From: Rhizobium sp. 18065
GTDB taxonomy: Bacteria; Pseudomonadota; Alphaproteobacteria; Rhizobiales; Rhizobiaceae
DNA: 64,000 bases
Assembly: GCF_902706095.1 (NCBI RefSeq)
Contig: NZ_CACSJP010000008.1
Span: forward strand, 62,001 to 126,000
Direction of reading: 5' to 3'
Shown here: in pieces, positions 56,781-64,000 of the stretch
Layout: the number at the start of each line of letters is the position of its first letter
How positions within the stretch are numbered: position 1 is the stretch's first letter
Notes under the pieces: generated by a model
The model's database searches: none
Told to the model about the DNA's origin: nothing
The model's input: only the letters and a program-made list of their open reading frames with translations
Program-made: the position numbers and the translations under genes

Positions 56781-58301
56781 GTGGTGCAATCTCGCCCAAA
56801 TATCCTGATCCTGATGGTAGACCAGTTCAACGGCACGCTCTTTCCCGACGGGCCAGCCGAATTTCTCCATGCACCACATCTGAAGGCTTTGGCAAAGCGC
56901 TCCGTGCGTTTTGCCAACAGCTATACCGCGAGCCCCCTCTGTGCGCCGGCTCGCGCCTCCTTCATGTCCGGCCAATTGCCGAGCCGCACTCGGGTCTACG
57001 ACAATGCGGCGGAATTCTCCTCGGACATTCCGACCTTCGCACACCATCTGCGGGCTGCGGGTTACCAGACAAGCCTGTCCGGCAAGATGCATTTCGTCGG
57101 ACCGGACCAGTTACACGGCTTCGAGGAGCGGCTGACCACCGACATCTATCCGGCCGATTTCGGCTGGACACCGGACTATACCAAGCCCGGCGAGCGGATC
57201 GACTGGTGGTACCACAATCTCGGCTCGGTCACCGGCGCCGGTGTCGCGGAAATCACCAACCAGATGGAGTATGACGACGAGGTCGCCTATCATGCGAACC
57301 GCCGGCTTTACGATCTGTCCCGTGGCCAGGACGATCGCCCGTGGTGCCTGACGGTCAGCTTCACCCATCCGCACGACCCCTATGTGGCGCGGCGCAAATA
57401 CTGGGACCTCTACGACGATTGCCCGGAATTGTCCCCGACGGTCGGCCCCATTGCTTATGTGGATCAGGATCCTCATTCCAAGCGCCTGATGGATGCCTGC
57501 GATCATACCGCCTTTGCTATCACCGACGAGAACATTCGCAGCGCCCGCCAGGGCTATTTCGCCAATATCTCCTATGTCGATGACAAGATCGGCGAGATCC
57601 TCGACGTGTTGGAACGCACCCGCATGGCGAACAATACCGTCATCCTGTTCGTCTCCGACCATGGCGACATGCTGGGCGAGCGCGGACTGTGGTTCAAGAT
57701 GAACTTCTTCGAAGGCTCTGCCCGCGTACCGCTGATGATGTGCGTGCCGGGCGTGGAGCCACGGCTGGTGATGCAACCCGTGTCGACCCTCGACGTGACG
57801 CCGACCGTTGCCGGACTTGCCGGCATCGATATCTCGACGCTCGCGCCATGGACGGACGGCGAAGACCTGATGCCTCTGGCGACGGCGACGGGCGGGCGTG
57901 GTCCGGTGCCGATGGAATATGCCGCCGAGGGCTCGATCGCCCCACTCGTCGGCATCCGGGATGGCAAGTTCAAGCTGACACTCTGTGACGTCGACCCACC
58001 GATCCTGGTCGATCTGGACGCCGATCCGCAGGAACTGGTCAATCTGGCCGATGATCCGGCCCATGCCGAGGTCTTTGCACAGTTGAAGTCAAAGGCGCTG
58101 GCGCGTGGCGATCTTTCACGGTTCGATGCCGCCGTGCGCGAGAGCCAGGCGCGTCGTCATGTCGTCTATGCCGCCCTTCGCAATGGTGCCTATTTCCCGT
58201 GGGATTACCAGCCGCTGCAAAAGGCCTCCGAGCGCTACATGCGCAACCACATGGACCTGAACATACTGGAAGAGAGCCAGCGCTTCCCGCGCGGCGAATA
58301 G
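56781..58301 (+). CDS. betC: choline-sulfatase
   Basis: A 506-residue sulfatase hydrolysing choline-O-sulfate to choline and sulfate. The formylglycine-modified signature is C54-A-P-A-R58 in ASPLCAPARASFMSGQLPSR. PNILILMVDQFNG gives metal-binding Asp, and YFANISYVDDKIGEIL plus LFVSDHGDMLGERGLWFKMNFFEG are diagnostic for BetC. The C-terminal half includes the family's AALRNGAYFPWDYQPLQ. GTG start with a TGAGGA site. No betI, betB or betA neighbour, so it feeds choline oxidation encoded elsewhere. Confidence 0.94.
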   Translation: MVQSRPNILILMVDQFNGTLFPDGPAEFLHAPHLKALAKRSVRFANSYTASPLCAPARASFMSGQLPSRTRVYDNAAEFSSDIPTFAHHLRAAGYQTSLSGKMHFVGPDQLHGFEERLTTDIYPADFGWTPDYTKPGERIDWWYHNLGSVTGAGVAEITNQMEYDDEVAYHANRRLYDLSRGQDDRPWCLTVSFTHPHDPYVARRKYWDLYDDCPELSPTVGPIAYVDQDPHSKRLMDACDHTAFAITDENIRSARQGYFANISYVDDKIGEILDVLERTRMANNTVILFVSDHGDMLGERGLWFKMNFFEGSARVPLMMCVPGVEPRLVMQPVSTLDVTPTVAGLAGIDISTLAPWTDGEDLMPLATATGGRGPVPMEYAAEGSIAPLVGIRDGKFKLTLCDVDPPILVDLDADPQELVNLADDPAHAEVFAQLKSKALARGDLSRFDAAVRESQARRHVVYAALRNGAYFPWDYQPLQKASERYMRNHMDLNILEESQRFPRGE

Positions 58302-58303
58302 TC

Positions 58304-58342
58304 AAAAAAGCCGGCACGGGATGTTACCCCTGTGCCGGCCAA
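58304..58342 (-). terminator. terminator between betC and gmk
   Basis: GCCGGCAC and GTGCCGGC arms flank a GGG..CCC inner stem, with an A-tract on the left side, i.e. TTTTTT on the minus strand. Serves gmk (-) and probably also ends betC (+). Confidence 0.8.
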
Positions 58343-58364
58343 AACCTTGAGCCGATGCCTGTGA

Positions 58365-59012
58365 TCAGGCAATCAGGCCTTCGACGAAATCGAACAGGCC
58401 GTGGCGACGGTCGCGGCGCAGGCGCTCCGCCTTGACGATCGACTGCACGGCATCGAAAGCAGACTGCAGATCGTCATTGACGATCACATAGTCGTATTCG
58501 CGCCAATGGGCGATCTCGGCGCGGGAATTCGCCAGACGCGTCTGGATGACCTCTTCCGTGTCTTCTGCACGGCGATGCAGGCGCGACTGCAGCTCGGCCA
58601 TGGTCGGCGGCAGGATGAAGATCGACACGACATCGACCGACATCTTTTCCTGCAACTGCTGGGCGCCCTGCCAGTCGATGTCGAACAGCATGTCCCGGCC
58701 TTCACCCATCGCAGTTTCAACCGCTTCGCGCGGCGTGCCGTAGTAGTTGCCATGCACCTGCGCCCATTCGAGCAGCGAGTCGCTGTCGCGCAGGCGCTCG
58801 AACTCGCGCTGGGAAACGAACTGGTAGTGCACGCCCTCGATTTCACTCTGGCGGCGCTGGCGGGTGGTGACGCTGACCGACAGGCCGATCTGCTTGTCCT
58901 TGTCCATCAGCGTGCGGGCAATGGTGGATTTCCCGGCGCCGGACGGCGAGGAGATGACGAGCATCAGGCCCCGCCTGGCGATCTTGACGTGTGCGGGCGC
59001 AATGTCGGCCAT
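58365..59012 (-). CDS. gmk: guanylate kinase
   Basis: A 215-residue enzyme phosphorylating GMP to GDP. The P-loop [14 protein letters not shown] is at about 20-33, the GMP-binding [20 protein letters not shown] follows, and [14 protein letters not shown] and [12 protein letters not shown] are standard. Starts 3 bases after the yicC stop, so the two are co-transcribed. Confidence 0.97.
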   Translation of the reverse strand: MADIAPAHVKIARRGLMLVISSPSGAGKSTIARTLMDKDKQIGLSVSVTTRQRRQSEIEGVHYQFVSQREFERLRDSDSLLEWAQVHGNYYGTPREAVETAMGEGRDMLFDIDWQGAQQLQEKMSVDVVSIFILPPTMAELQSRLHRRAEDTEEVIQTRLANSRAEIAHWREYDYVIVNDDLQSAFDAVQSIVKAERLRRDRRHGLFDFVEGLIA

Positions 59013-59015
59013 GAA

Positions 59016-59906
59016 CTACTCCAGATTTTGAACCTGTTCCCGGAACTGGTCGATGACGACCTTGAGTTCGATGCCGGCGGAGGTCACCGCGACGGCATTT
59101 GATTTGGAACAGATCGTATTTGATTCTCGGTTAAATTCTTGTGCTAGGAAATCGAGTTTGCGGCCGATCGGACCGCCTGTGGTCAGCAATTCGCGCGCGG
59201 CGATCACATGCGCCTTCAACCGGTCGATCTCTTCGCGCAGATCGGCCTTGGTGGCAATCAGGGCAATTTCCGAATGCAAACGGTCGCGATCGAGGCCGGA
59301 CGTGTTGTCGAGAATGACAGCCAGCTGGTTTTCCAGTCGGCGACCGATCTCATCCGGCTGCCGGGATGGATCCGCTTCAATCTGAAGCGCCAGTTCCTCG
59401 ATCCGGGTGATGTGATCTTCGAGCACGCGACGCAGGGCATCGCCTTCACTGGCACGCATGTCGACCAGTGCAGCTACCGCGCGCTCAAGGCCTGCGACAA
59501 TGTCGCCGTCACGAGCAGCGATCGCGGCCTCGTCATCGGTCGCCTCACGCAGATCGACAAGGCCGCGGATCGACAGGAGCGTATCGAGGCGCAGTGGCGC
59601 GGGATCGATCAGGCCGGGGCCGAGTTCGTCGCGCAGGCGCAGCACCGCGTCGAGTGCATCGCGGTTGAGCACTGCTTCCACCCGGTTCTCACTCACAGTG
59701 AGCGAAAGGGTCACCTGCAGATTGCCCCGCGTCAGGCGCTCGGTGACCAGCCGACGAACTTCCGTCTCCAGGCTTTCCAGACCCTGCGGCAAACGTGGAC
59801 GGATATCGAGGCCCTTGCCGTTGACCGAGCGGAATTCCCAGGCCCAGCGATAGCGCCCGGTCGTTCCTTCATTGCGGGCAAAGCCCGTCATGGATTGCAG
59901 TGTCAT
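59016..59906 (-). CDS. yicC: YicC family endoribonuclease
   Basis: A 296-residue YicC/YloC protein. It begins MTLQSMTGFARNEGTTGRYRWAWEFRSVNGKGLD, the conserved opening, and ends with the DUF1732 segment GRKLDFLAQEFNRESNTICSKSN. Members have been described as endoribonucleases. An upstream in-frame extension to 60143 overlaps mltG in another frame and is rejected. It starts 25 bases after mltG and is followed by gmk, the conserved yicC-gmk order. Confidence 0.95.
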   Translation of the reverse strand: MTLQSMTGFARNEGTTGRYRWAWEFRSVNGKGLDIRPRLPQGLESLETEVRRLVTERLTRGNLQVTLSLTVSENRVEAVLNRDALDAVLRLRDELGPGLIDPAPLRLDTLLSIRGLVDLREATDDEAAIAARDGDIVAGLERAVAALVDMRASEGDALRRVLEDHITRIEELALQIEADPSRQPDEIGRRLENQLAVILDNTSGLDRDRLHSEIALIATKADLREEIDRLKAHVIAARELLTTGGPIGRKLDFLAQEFNRESNTICSKSNAVAVTSAGIELKVVIDQFREQVQNLE

Positions 59907-59931
59907 TGGCCCGTGCCCCCTTGCCCGGTCG

Positions 59932-61155
59932 TCAGTTCTTCTTGGCCTGCGGGTCCACTTCCGGCGCAACATCCAGTGTTGCGGGCGGATTGGCGGCACG
60001 CTCGGCTTCGAGCTTGCGCCAACGACGGACATTGGCGTTGTGCTCTTCGAGCGTGGCGGCAAACACGTGTCCCCCGGTGCCGTCCGCAACGAAGTAGAGA
60101 TCCTTGGTTTTCCACGGATGCGCAACGGCTTCAAGGGCGGCACGGCCCGGATTGGCGATCGGCGCCGGCGGCAGGCCCTTGATCAGATAGGTGTTGTAGG
60201 GCGTTTCCTTCTTGATGTCGGACTGGAAGATCGGCCGGTCGGCCGGTTTTCCGTCACCACCGAACAGGCCGTAGATGATCGTCGGGTCCGACTGCAGGCG
60301 CATGCCCTTGGCGAGGCGGTTGATGAAGACCGAGGCCACATGGGCGCGTTCGTCATCCTTGCCGGTTTCCTTCTCGACGATCGAGGCGAGCGTGATGAAC
60401 TCTTCCTTGGTCGTGACCGGAAGGTCAGGATCGCGTCGCTCCCAGATCTGGTCGATCAGGCGCTGCTGCGCTGCAGCCATCTGGCTGACGATCTCGGCAC
60501 GATTGGTGCCGCGCGAGAACTTGTATGTGTCCGGTCGCAGGCTGCCTTCGGCTGGCAGTTCGGTCGGCAGATCGCCTTCCAGAACCGTGTCTTCGGCCAG
60601 ACGCTGGAACATCTGCTTGACGGTCAGGCCTTCCGGCAGGGAGACCGAATACAAGATCGATTTGCCCGACTGCAGAAGTTCGGTCACTTCCTTCATCGAC
60701 GCGCCCGCCTTGACCTCGTATTCGCCGGCCTTGAGCGTGTCGCCCTCTTCCAAGTAGGTCGCCGTCACGTAACGATAGATGCGCGCATCCGAAACGATGT
60801 TGTTGCGCTCGAGATTGTTGGCGATTTCCGCCAGGCCTGCGCCACTGCGCACGACAAAGTTCGTGTTGGTCGCCAGCGGACCCGGCCTTTGGTAGCTGTC
60901 CATGACATAGAAGAATCCGGCGACCGCAACCACGCCGACGAAGACGATCATCGTCATGACAAAATTGAGAAAAATCACGAGCTGGCTGCGAGCCTTGCGC
61001 GACCGGCGCGGCGGCTGCGGCACGCGTTCGGGGCGCAATGCCTCGTTTGGCGACTTGGGAATAATCGGCCCCTTGGTCGTCGCCTTGGCTTCGGCCTCGC
61101 GGCCAAAGGAAACACCGTTGTTCTGGCTACCGCCGTTCTGGCTGTTGTCGGTCAC
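59932..61155 (-). CDS. mltG: endolytic murein transglycosylase MltG
   Basis: A 407-residue inner-membrane lytic transglycosylase cutting nascent glycan strands. A cytosolic N-terminus with basic and Pro residues precedes one membrane helix (about residues 64-86), then the periplasmic YceG domain with LASIVEKETGKDDERAHVASVFINRL, where the first Glu of EKET is catalytic, and LQSDPTIIYGL. A GTG at 61155 with an AAGGA site 6 bases upstream is preferred over the weakly supported ATG at 61209. Leads the mltG-yicC-gmk unit. Confidence 0.93.
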   Translation of the reverse strand: MTDNSQNGGSQNNGVSFGREAEAKATTKGPIIPKSPNEALRPERVPQPPRRSRKARSQLVIFLNFVMTMIVFVGVVAVAGFFYVMDSYQRPGPLATNTNFVVRSGAGLAEIANNLERNNIVSDARIYRYVTATYLEEGDTLKAGEYEVKAGASMKEVTELLQSGKSILYSVSLPEGLTVKQMFQRLAEDTVLEGDLPTELPAEGSLRPDTYKFSRGTNRAEIVSQMAAAQQRLIDQIWERRDPDLPVTTKEEFITLASIVEKETGKDDERAHVASVFINRLAKGMRLQSDPTIIYGLFGGDGKPADRPIFQSDIKKETPYNTYLIKGLPPAPIANPGRAALEAVAHPWKTKDLYFVADGTGGHVFAATLEEHNANVRRWRKLEAERAANPPATLDVAPEVDPQAKKN

Positions 61156-61264
61156 CGGCAATCCTTCTTTGTTTCGCTGTCGCTGCTCTTTCAGCCAGCA
61201 ATGCGGCAAAATCCGGGTTAGCGCTCAACGCAGTGCGTTGTGTGGGCGTCAGATTTCTATCCGC

Positions 61265-61294
61265 AAAAAAGGGGTGCGGGCAAGACCGGCACCC
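61265..61294 (-). terminator. Rho-independent terminator downstream of fabF
   Basis: On the minus strand a GGGGTGC/GCACCCC stem with an 11-base loop region is followed by TTTTTT. It lies about 60 bases past the fabF stop and separates the fab genes from mltG. Confidence 0.8.
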
Positions 61295-61356
61295 CCGTCA
61301 TTCAAGCCAATGGCAAGGTCAAAGGCTGCTTGGAGGCAACCTTTGCCTCTTTCGCC

Positions 61357-62613
61357 TCAGGCCTCGTAGCGGCGCAGGACCAGCGAGGCGTTCGTACCGC
61401 CGAAGCCGAAGGAATTCGACAGGGCAACATTGATGTCGCGCTTGCGGGCCTTGTGCGGCACGAGATCGATCGCGGTCTCAACCTGCGGATTGTCGAGGTT
61501 CAACGTCGGCGGCGCGACATTGTCGCGGATCGCCAGCGCCGAGAAGATCGCCTCGACGGCGCCTGCTGCACCGAGAAGATGGCCGATAGCCGACTTGGTC
61601 GAGGACATCGAGATCTTCGAAGCGTGTTCGCCAACCAGGCGTTCAACGGCTCCGAGTTCGATCGTATCGGCCATGGTCGAGGTGCCGTGGGCGTTGATAT
61701 AGTCGATATCGCCAGCCGTCAGCCCGGCGCGCTTTAGCGCCATGGTCATGCAACGGAACGCGCCGTCGCCGTCTTCCGACGGAGCGGTGATGTGGAATGC
61801 ATCACCCGACAGACCATAGCCGACAACTTCGGCATAGATCTTGGCGCCGCGCGCCTTGGCGTGTTCGAGATCTTCCAGAACGACAATGCCAGCGCCCTCG
61901 CCCATGACAAAACCGTCGCGGTCCTTGTCATACGGGCGCGAAGCCTTGGTCGGATCGTCGTTGTGGGCGGTCGACAGCGCCCTGCAGGCGGCAAAGCCGG
62001 CCAGCGAAATGCGGCTGATCGGCGATTCCGTGCCGCCGGCGACCATGACGTCGGCATCGCCGAGCGCGATCAGACGGGCGGCATCGCCAATGGCGTGCGC
62101 GCCGGTCGAACAGGCCGTGACGACGGAATGGTTCGGACCACGCAGCTTGTGGCGGATCGATACCTGGCCCGAGGCCAGGTTGATCAGGCGGCCGGGAATG
62201 AAGAACGGCGACAGGCGGCGCGGCCCCTTGTCGCGCAGGATGTGACCGGCTTCGACGATACCTTCGAGGCCACCGATGCCCGAGCCGATCAGAACGCCGC
62301 TGGCGCACTGGTCTTCATAGGTCTTGGGTTCCCAACCGGCATCCTTCAGCGCCATGTCGGCCGCTGCGATCGCGTAGATGATGAAATTGTCGACCTTGCG
62401 CTGCTCTTTCAGCTCCATCCAGTCGTCGGGGCTGAATGCACCCTCGCCTTCGGTTGGAATCCGGCAGGCAATCTTCGCCGGGAGGTCATCGACCTGAAAT
62501 TCGGTGACGAGGCGGGCACCGCTCTGGCCAGCCAGCAGGCGCGCCCAAGTCAGTTCCGTTCCGCATCCGAGAGGAGATACCATGCCGGTACCGGTGATAA
62601 CGACACGTCTCAT
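61357..62613 (-). CDS. fabF: beta-ketoacyl-ACP synthase II
   Basis: A 418-residue condensing enzyme of fatty acid elongation. The Cys-His-His triad is in VTACSTGAHAIG, NAHGTSTMADT and KSAIGHLLGAAGAVE, and the glycine-rich SNSFGFGGTNASLVL closes the protein. The ATG at 62613 gives the standard MRRVVITGTGMVSPLG opening. Follows acpP on the same strand. Confidence 0.97.
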   Translation of the reverse strand: MRRVVITGTGMVSPLGCGTELTWARLLAGQSGARLVTEFQVDDLPAKIACRIPTEGEGAFSPDDWMELKEQRKVDNFIIYAIAAADMALKDAGWEPKTYEDQCASGVLIGSGIGGLEGIVEAGHILRDKGPRRLSPFFIPGRLINLASGQVSIRHKLRGPNHSVVTACSTGAHAIGDAARLIALGDADVMVAGGTESPISRISLAGFAACRALSTAHNDDPTKASRPYDKDRDGFVMGEGAGIVVLEDLEHAKARGAKIYAEVVGYGLSGDAFHITAPSEDGDGAFRCMTMALKRAGLTAGDIDYINAHGTSTMADTIELGAVERLVGEHASKISMSSTKSAIGHLLGAAGAVEAIFSALAIRDNVAPPTLNLDNPQVETAIDLVPHKARKRDINVALSNSFGFGGTNASLVLRRYEA

Positions 62614-62662
62614 CGTCCGAGCCCATCCCACGCTTTTGACCGCAGTCTTTTAAATACAGCAA

Positions 62663-62681
62663 GGCCCGCATATCGCGGGCC
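62663..62681 (-). other. hairpin between acpP and fabF
   Basis: A perfect GGCCCGC / GCGGGCC stem with a short loop lies 49 bases after the acpP stop. No T-tract follows, so it may be an attenuating or stabilising hairpin. That would fit the high acpP mRNA level relative to fabF known in bacteria. Confidence 0.5.
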
Positions 62682-62729
62682 CCGGCAGGATGAGTGGCCT
62701 CGGCCACCCTCCCGCATTATGTCAGTCGA

Positions 62730-62966
62730 TCAGGCCTGGGCCTTCTCGATGAACTTGACAGCGTCGCCGACCGTCAGGATCGAGTCTGCTGCATCGTCCG
62801 GAATTTCAACGCCGAATTCTTCTTCGAAGGCCATGACCAGTTCGACAGTGTCGAGCGAGTCGGCGCCCAGATCGTCGATGAAGCTCGCGCCTTCGACAAC
62901 CTTTTCAGCGTCTACGCCGAGATGATCAATTACAATTTTCTTCACGCGTTCTGCGATATCGCTCAT
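62730..62966 (-). CDS. acpP: acyl carrier protein
   Basis: A 78-residue carrier of fatty acyl intermediates. The phosphopantetheine Ser lies in [19 protein letters not shown], and the acidic four-helix pattern is typical. The ATG at 62966 gives the family [17 protein letters not shown] start; the frame further upstream is spacer. Located between fabG and fabF. Confidence 0.98.
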   Translation of the reverse strand: MSDIAERVKKIVIDHLGVDAEKVVEGASFIDDLGADSLDTVELVMAFEEEFGVEIPDDAADSILTVGDAVKFIEKAQA

Positions 62967-63245
62967 GTCGGTTTCCTCGACCTTCTTAATCTCAGAGGGT
63001 GCCGTAATGGCGTCCCTGCCCTGCATTAGCCGGTGATCGTCTAAGACCCCACCAGCAAACCCGATCTGCTCCGCCTAGAGCAGTTTATGCAAACAAAAGC
63101 ATAAACTTCGGCCCATAGAACGGAACGACTGTTTACAGTCATGGCCCGCTTAACACGGTTTCCCCGCGCCGCATAGCCAGAAATTCGCCCGCCGCGCTTG
63201 CTCAACATGCAATTTCGGCAAACGAAATCCAAGCGCCCGAAGGCG
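62967..63245. other. intergenic region fabG-acpP
   Basis: A 279-base spacer on the same strand as both genes, long enough for a separate acpP promoter. A 63-codon minus frame at 63041-63232 has no family resemblance and is not called. No terminator hairpin seen. Confidence 0.5.
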
Positions 63246-63983
63246 TTAGATCATCGCCATGCCGCCGTTGACGTGCAAGGTCTGTCCGGTCATGTAGCCC
63301 GCCTCGCTGGAGGCGAGATAAAGAACGGCCGCAGCGATATCCGAACCGGCGCCCATGCGCTTCATCGGGATCGCGCCCATGATCGCTTCCTTCTGCTTCT
63401 CGTTGAGCTTGCCGGTCATGGCGCTCTCGATGAAGCCCGGCGCGACACAGTTGACCGTCACGTTGCGCGTGGCGATTTCCTGGGCGAGCGACTTGGAGAA
63501 GCCGATCATGCCGGCCTTGGAGGCGCAGTAATTGGCCTGGCCCGGATTGCCGGTGACGCCGACGATCGAGGTGATGTTGATGATGCGGCCATAGCGGCGG
63601 CGCATCATCGGATGCGTCAGTTCCCGGGTCAGCCGGAAGACGGAGGTGAGGTTCACTTCCAGAACCGCGTCCCAGTCGGCGTCGCTCATGCGAACAAAAA
63701 GACCGTCCTTGGTGATGCCGGCATTGTTGACAAGGATATCGACACCGCCGAGTTCAGCTTCAGCCTTTTCGCCGAGTGCCTTGACTTCGTCGCGGTCGGA
63801 GAGGTTTGCCGGGAAGATGTGCACACGCTCGCCGAGTTCGGCGGCAAGCGCTTCCAGCTTCTCGACGCGGGTGCCGTGCAGGCCGACGACAGCGCCTTGG
63901 CTGTGCAGCATGCGGGCGATCTCTTCGCCGAGGCCACCGGTCGCGCCGGTCACGAGGGCCTTGCGGCCGGTCAGATCAAACAT
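63246..63983 (-). CDS. fabG: 3-oxoacyl-ACP reductase
   Basis: A 245-residue NADPH-dependent SDR reducing ketoacyl-ACP. TGATGGLGEEIARMLHSQG is the cofactor loop, NNAGITKDGLFVRM is conserved, and the catalytic Ser-Tyr-Lys lies in NITSIVGVTGNPGQANYCASKAG. FIESAMTGKL and the C-terminal GGMAMI are standard for FabG. The fabD gene is expected beyond the right edge. Confidence 0.97.
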   Translation of the reverse strand: MFDLTGRKALVTGATGGLGEEIARMLHSQGAVVGLHGTRVEKLEALAAELGERVHIFPANLSDRDEVKALGEKAEAELGGVDILVNNAGITKDGLFVRMSDADWDAVLEVNLTSVFRLTRELTHPMMRRRYGRIINITSIVGVTGNPGQANYCASKAGMIGFSKSLAQEIATRNVTVNCVAPGFIESAMTGKLNEKQKEAIMGAIPMKRMGAGSDIAAAVLYLASSEAGYMTGQTLHVNGGMAMI

Positions 63984-64000
63984 GATCGCGTTCCTTATGG

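Noticed and set aside
56271-57092. 273-codon minus-strand frame across the betC upstream spacer
   Set aside because: Overlaps the ends of both rsmA and betC in antisense; I considered a regulator remnant but found no helix-turn-helix pattern.
63041-63232. 63-codon minus-strand frame between acpP and fabG
   Set aside because: No recognisable features; Arg/Ser/Cys-rich random-like sequence.

Overview
The window looks like a chromosomal segment of a member of the Rhizobiaceae (Agrobacterium/Rhizobium-type alphaproteobacterium). It has high-GC coding sequence with short spacers and many ATGA-type stop/start overlaps. Its blocks are familiar from rhizobial chromosomes: fabG-acpP-fabF, mltG-yicC-gmk, lptF-lptG-lptD-surA-pdxA-rsmA, the ppk-ppx unit with an HdaA-type protein, uvrC-pgsA-moaD-moaE, and a BigR-type sulfur operon. 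The genus assignment is inference from gene content, not from a search. I saw no rRNA, tRNA, CRISPR array, prophage or insertion sequence.

Layout. 1-5.9 kb: the 3' tip of an unidentified gene with its terminator, aspS (-), an MFS transporter, then a Tat-exported multicopper oxidase paired with a metallo-beta-lactamase-fold hydrolase. 6-14.7 kb: ribonuclease D, a GNAT acetyltransferase, an Rsm22-type methyltransferase-like protein, a DUF2891 protein coupled to a fused aconitase X, a DUF2000/AraC divergent pair, a secreted phytase-like esterase and a PhnB-type VOC protein. 14.8-20.5 kb (-): perM-hdaA-ppk-ppx, which puts a DnaA-regulator homologue beside polyphosphate metabolism. 20.7-22.4 kb: purM-purN. 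22.4-25.7 kb (-): blh-bigR-yeeE(N)-yeeE(C)-tauE sulfur module with a candidate operator. 25.8-32.7 kb: an omptin protease, a Nudix hydrolase, a molybdopterin oxidoreductase, RlmJ, RNase T2, a GST followed by a hexanucleotide tandem repeat, and a RopB/Omp25-like outer membrane protein with an AT-rich upstream region.

33-37.3 kb: SDR-uvrC-pgsA-moaD-moaE. 37.3-39.3 kb: an orphan LivH-like permease divergent from a CGNR zinc-finger regulator and a coupled lipoprotein, sharing a palindromic promoter. 39.4-44.6 kb: ndk, GST, DinB, a chemoreceptor with a small coupled membrane protein, and a degenerate GGDEF protein. 44.7-48.6 kb: ABC-F ATPase, holC and pepA. 48.9-56.4 kb: the LPS-export/outer-membrane operon lptF-lptG-lptD-surA-pdxA-rsmA. 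56.8-58.3 kb: a stand-alone choline sulfatase. 58.4-64 kb (-): gmk, yicC, mltG, fabF, acpP and fabG.

Most of the window is housekeeping. The parts most worth following up are the DUF2891/aconitase X/AraC/DUF2000 neighbourhood, the CGNR/LivH divergent promoter, the omptin with all four catalytic residues, the four-cysteine Rsm22 protein, the BigR sulfur operon and several catalytic-residue oddities (GGDEF, RNase T2). I did not find a clearly unprecedented multi-gene system.
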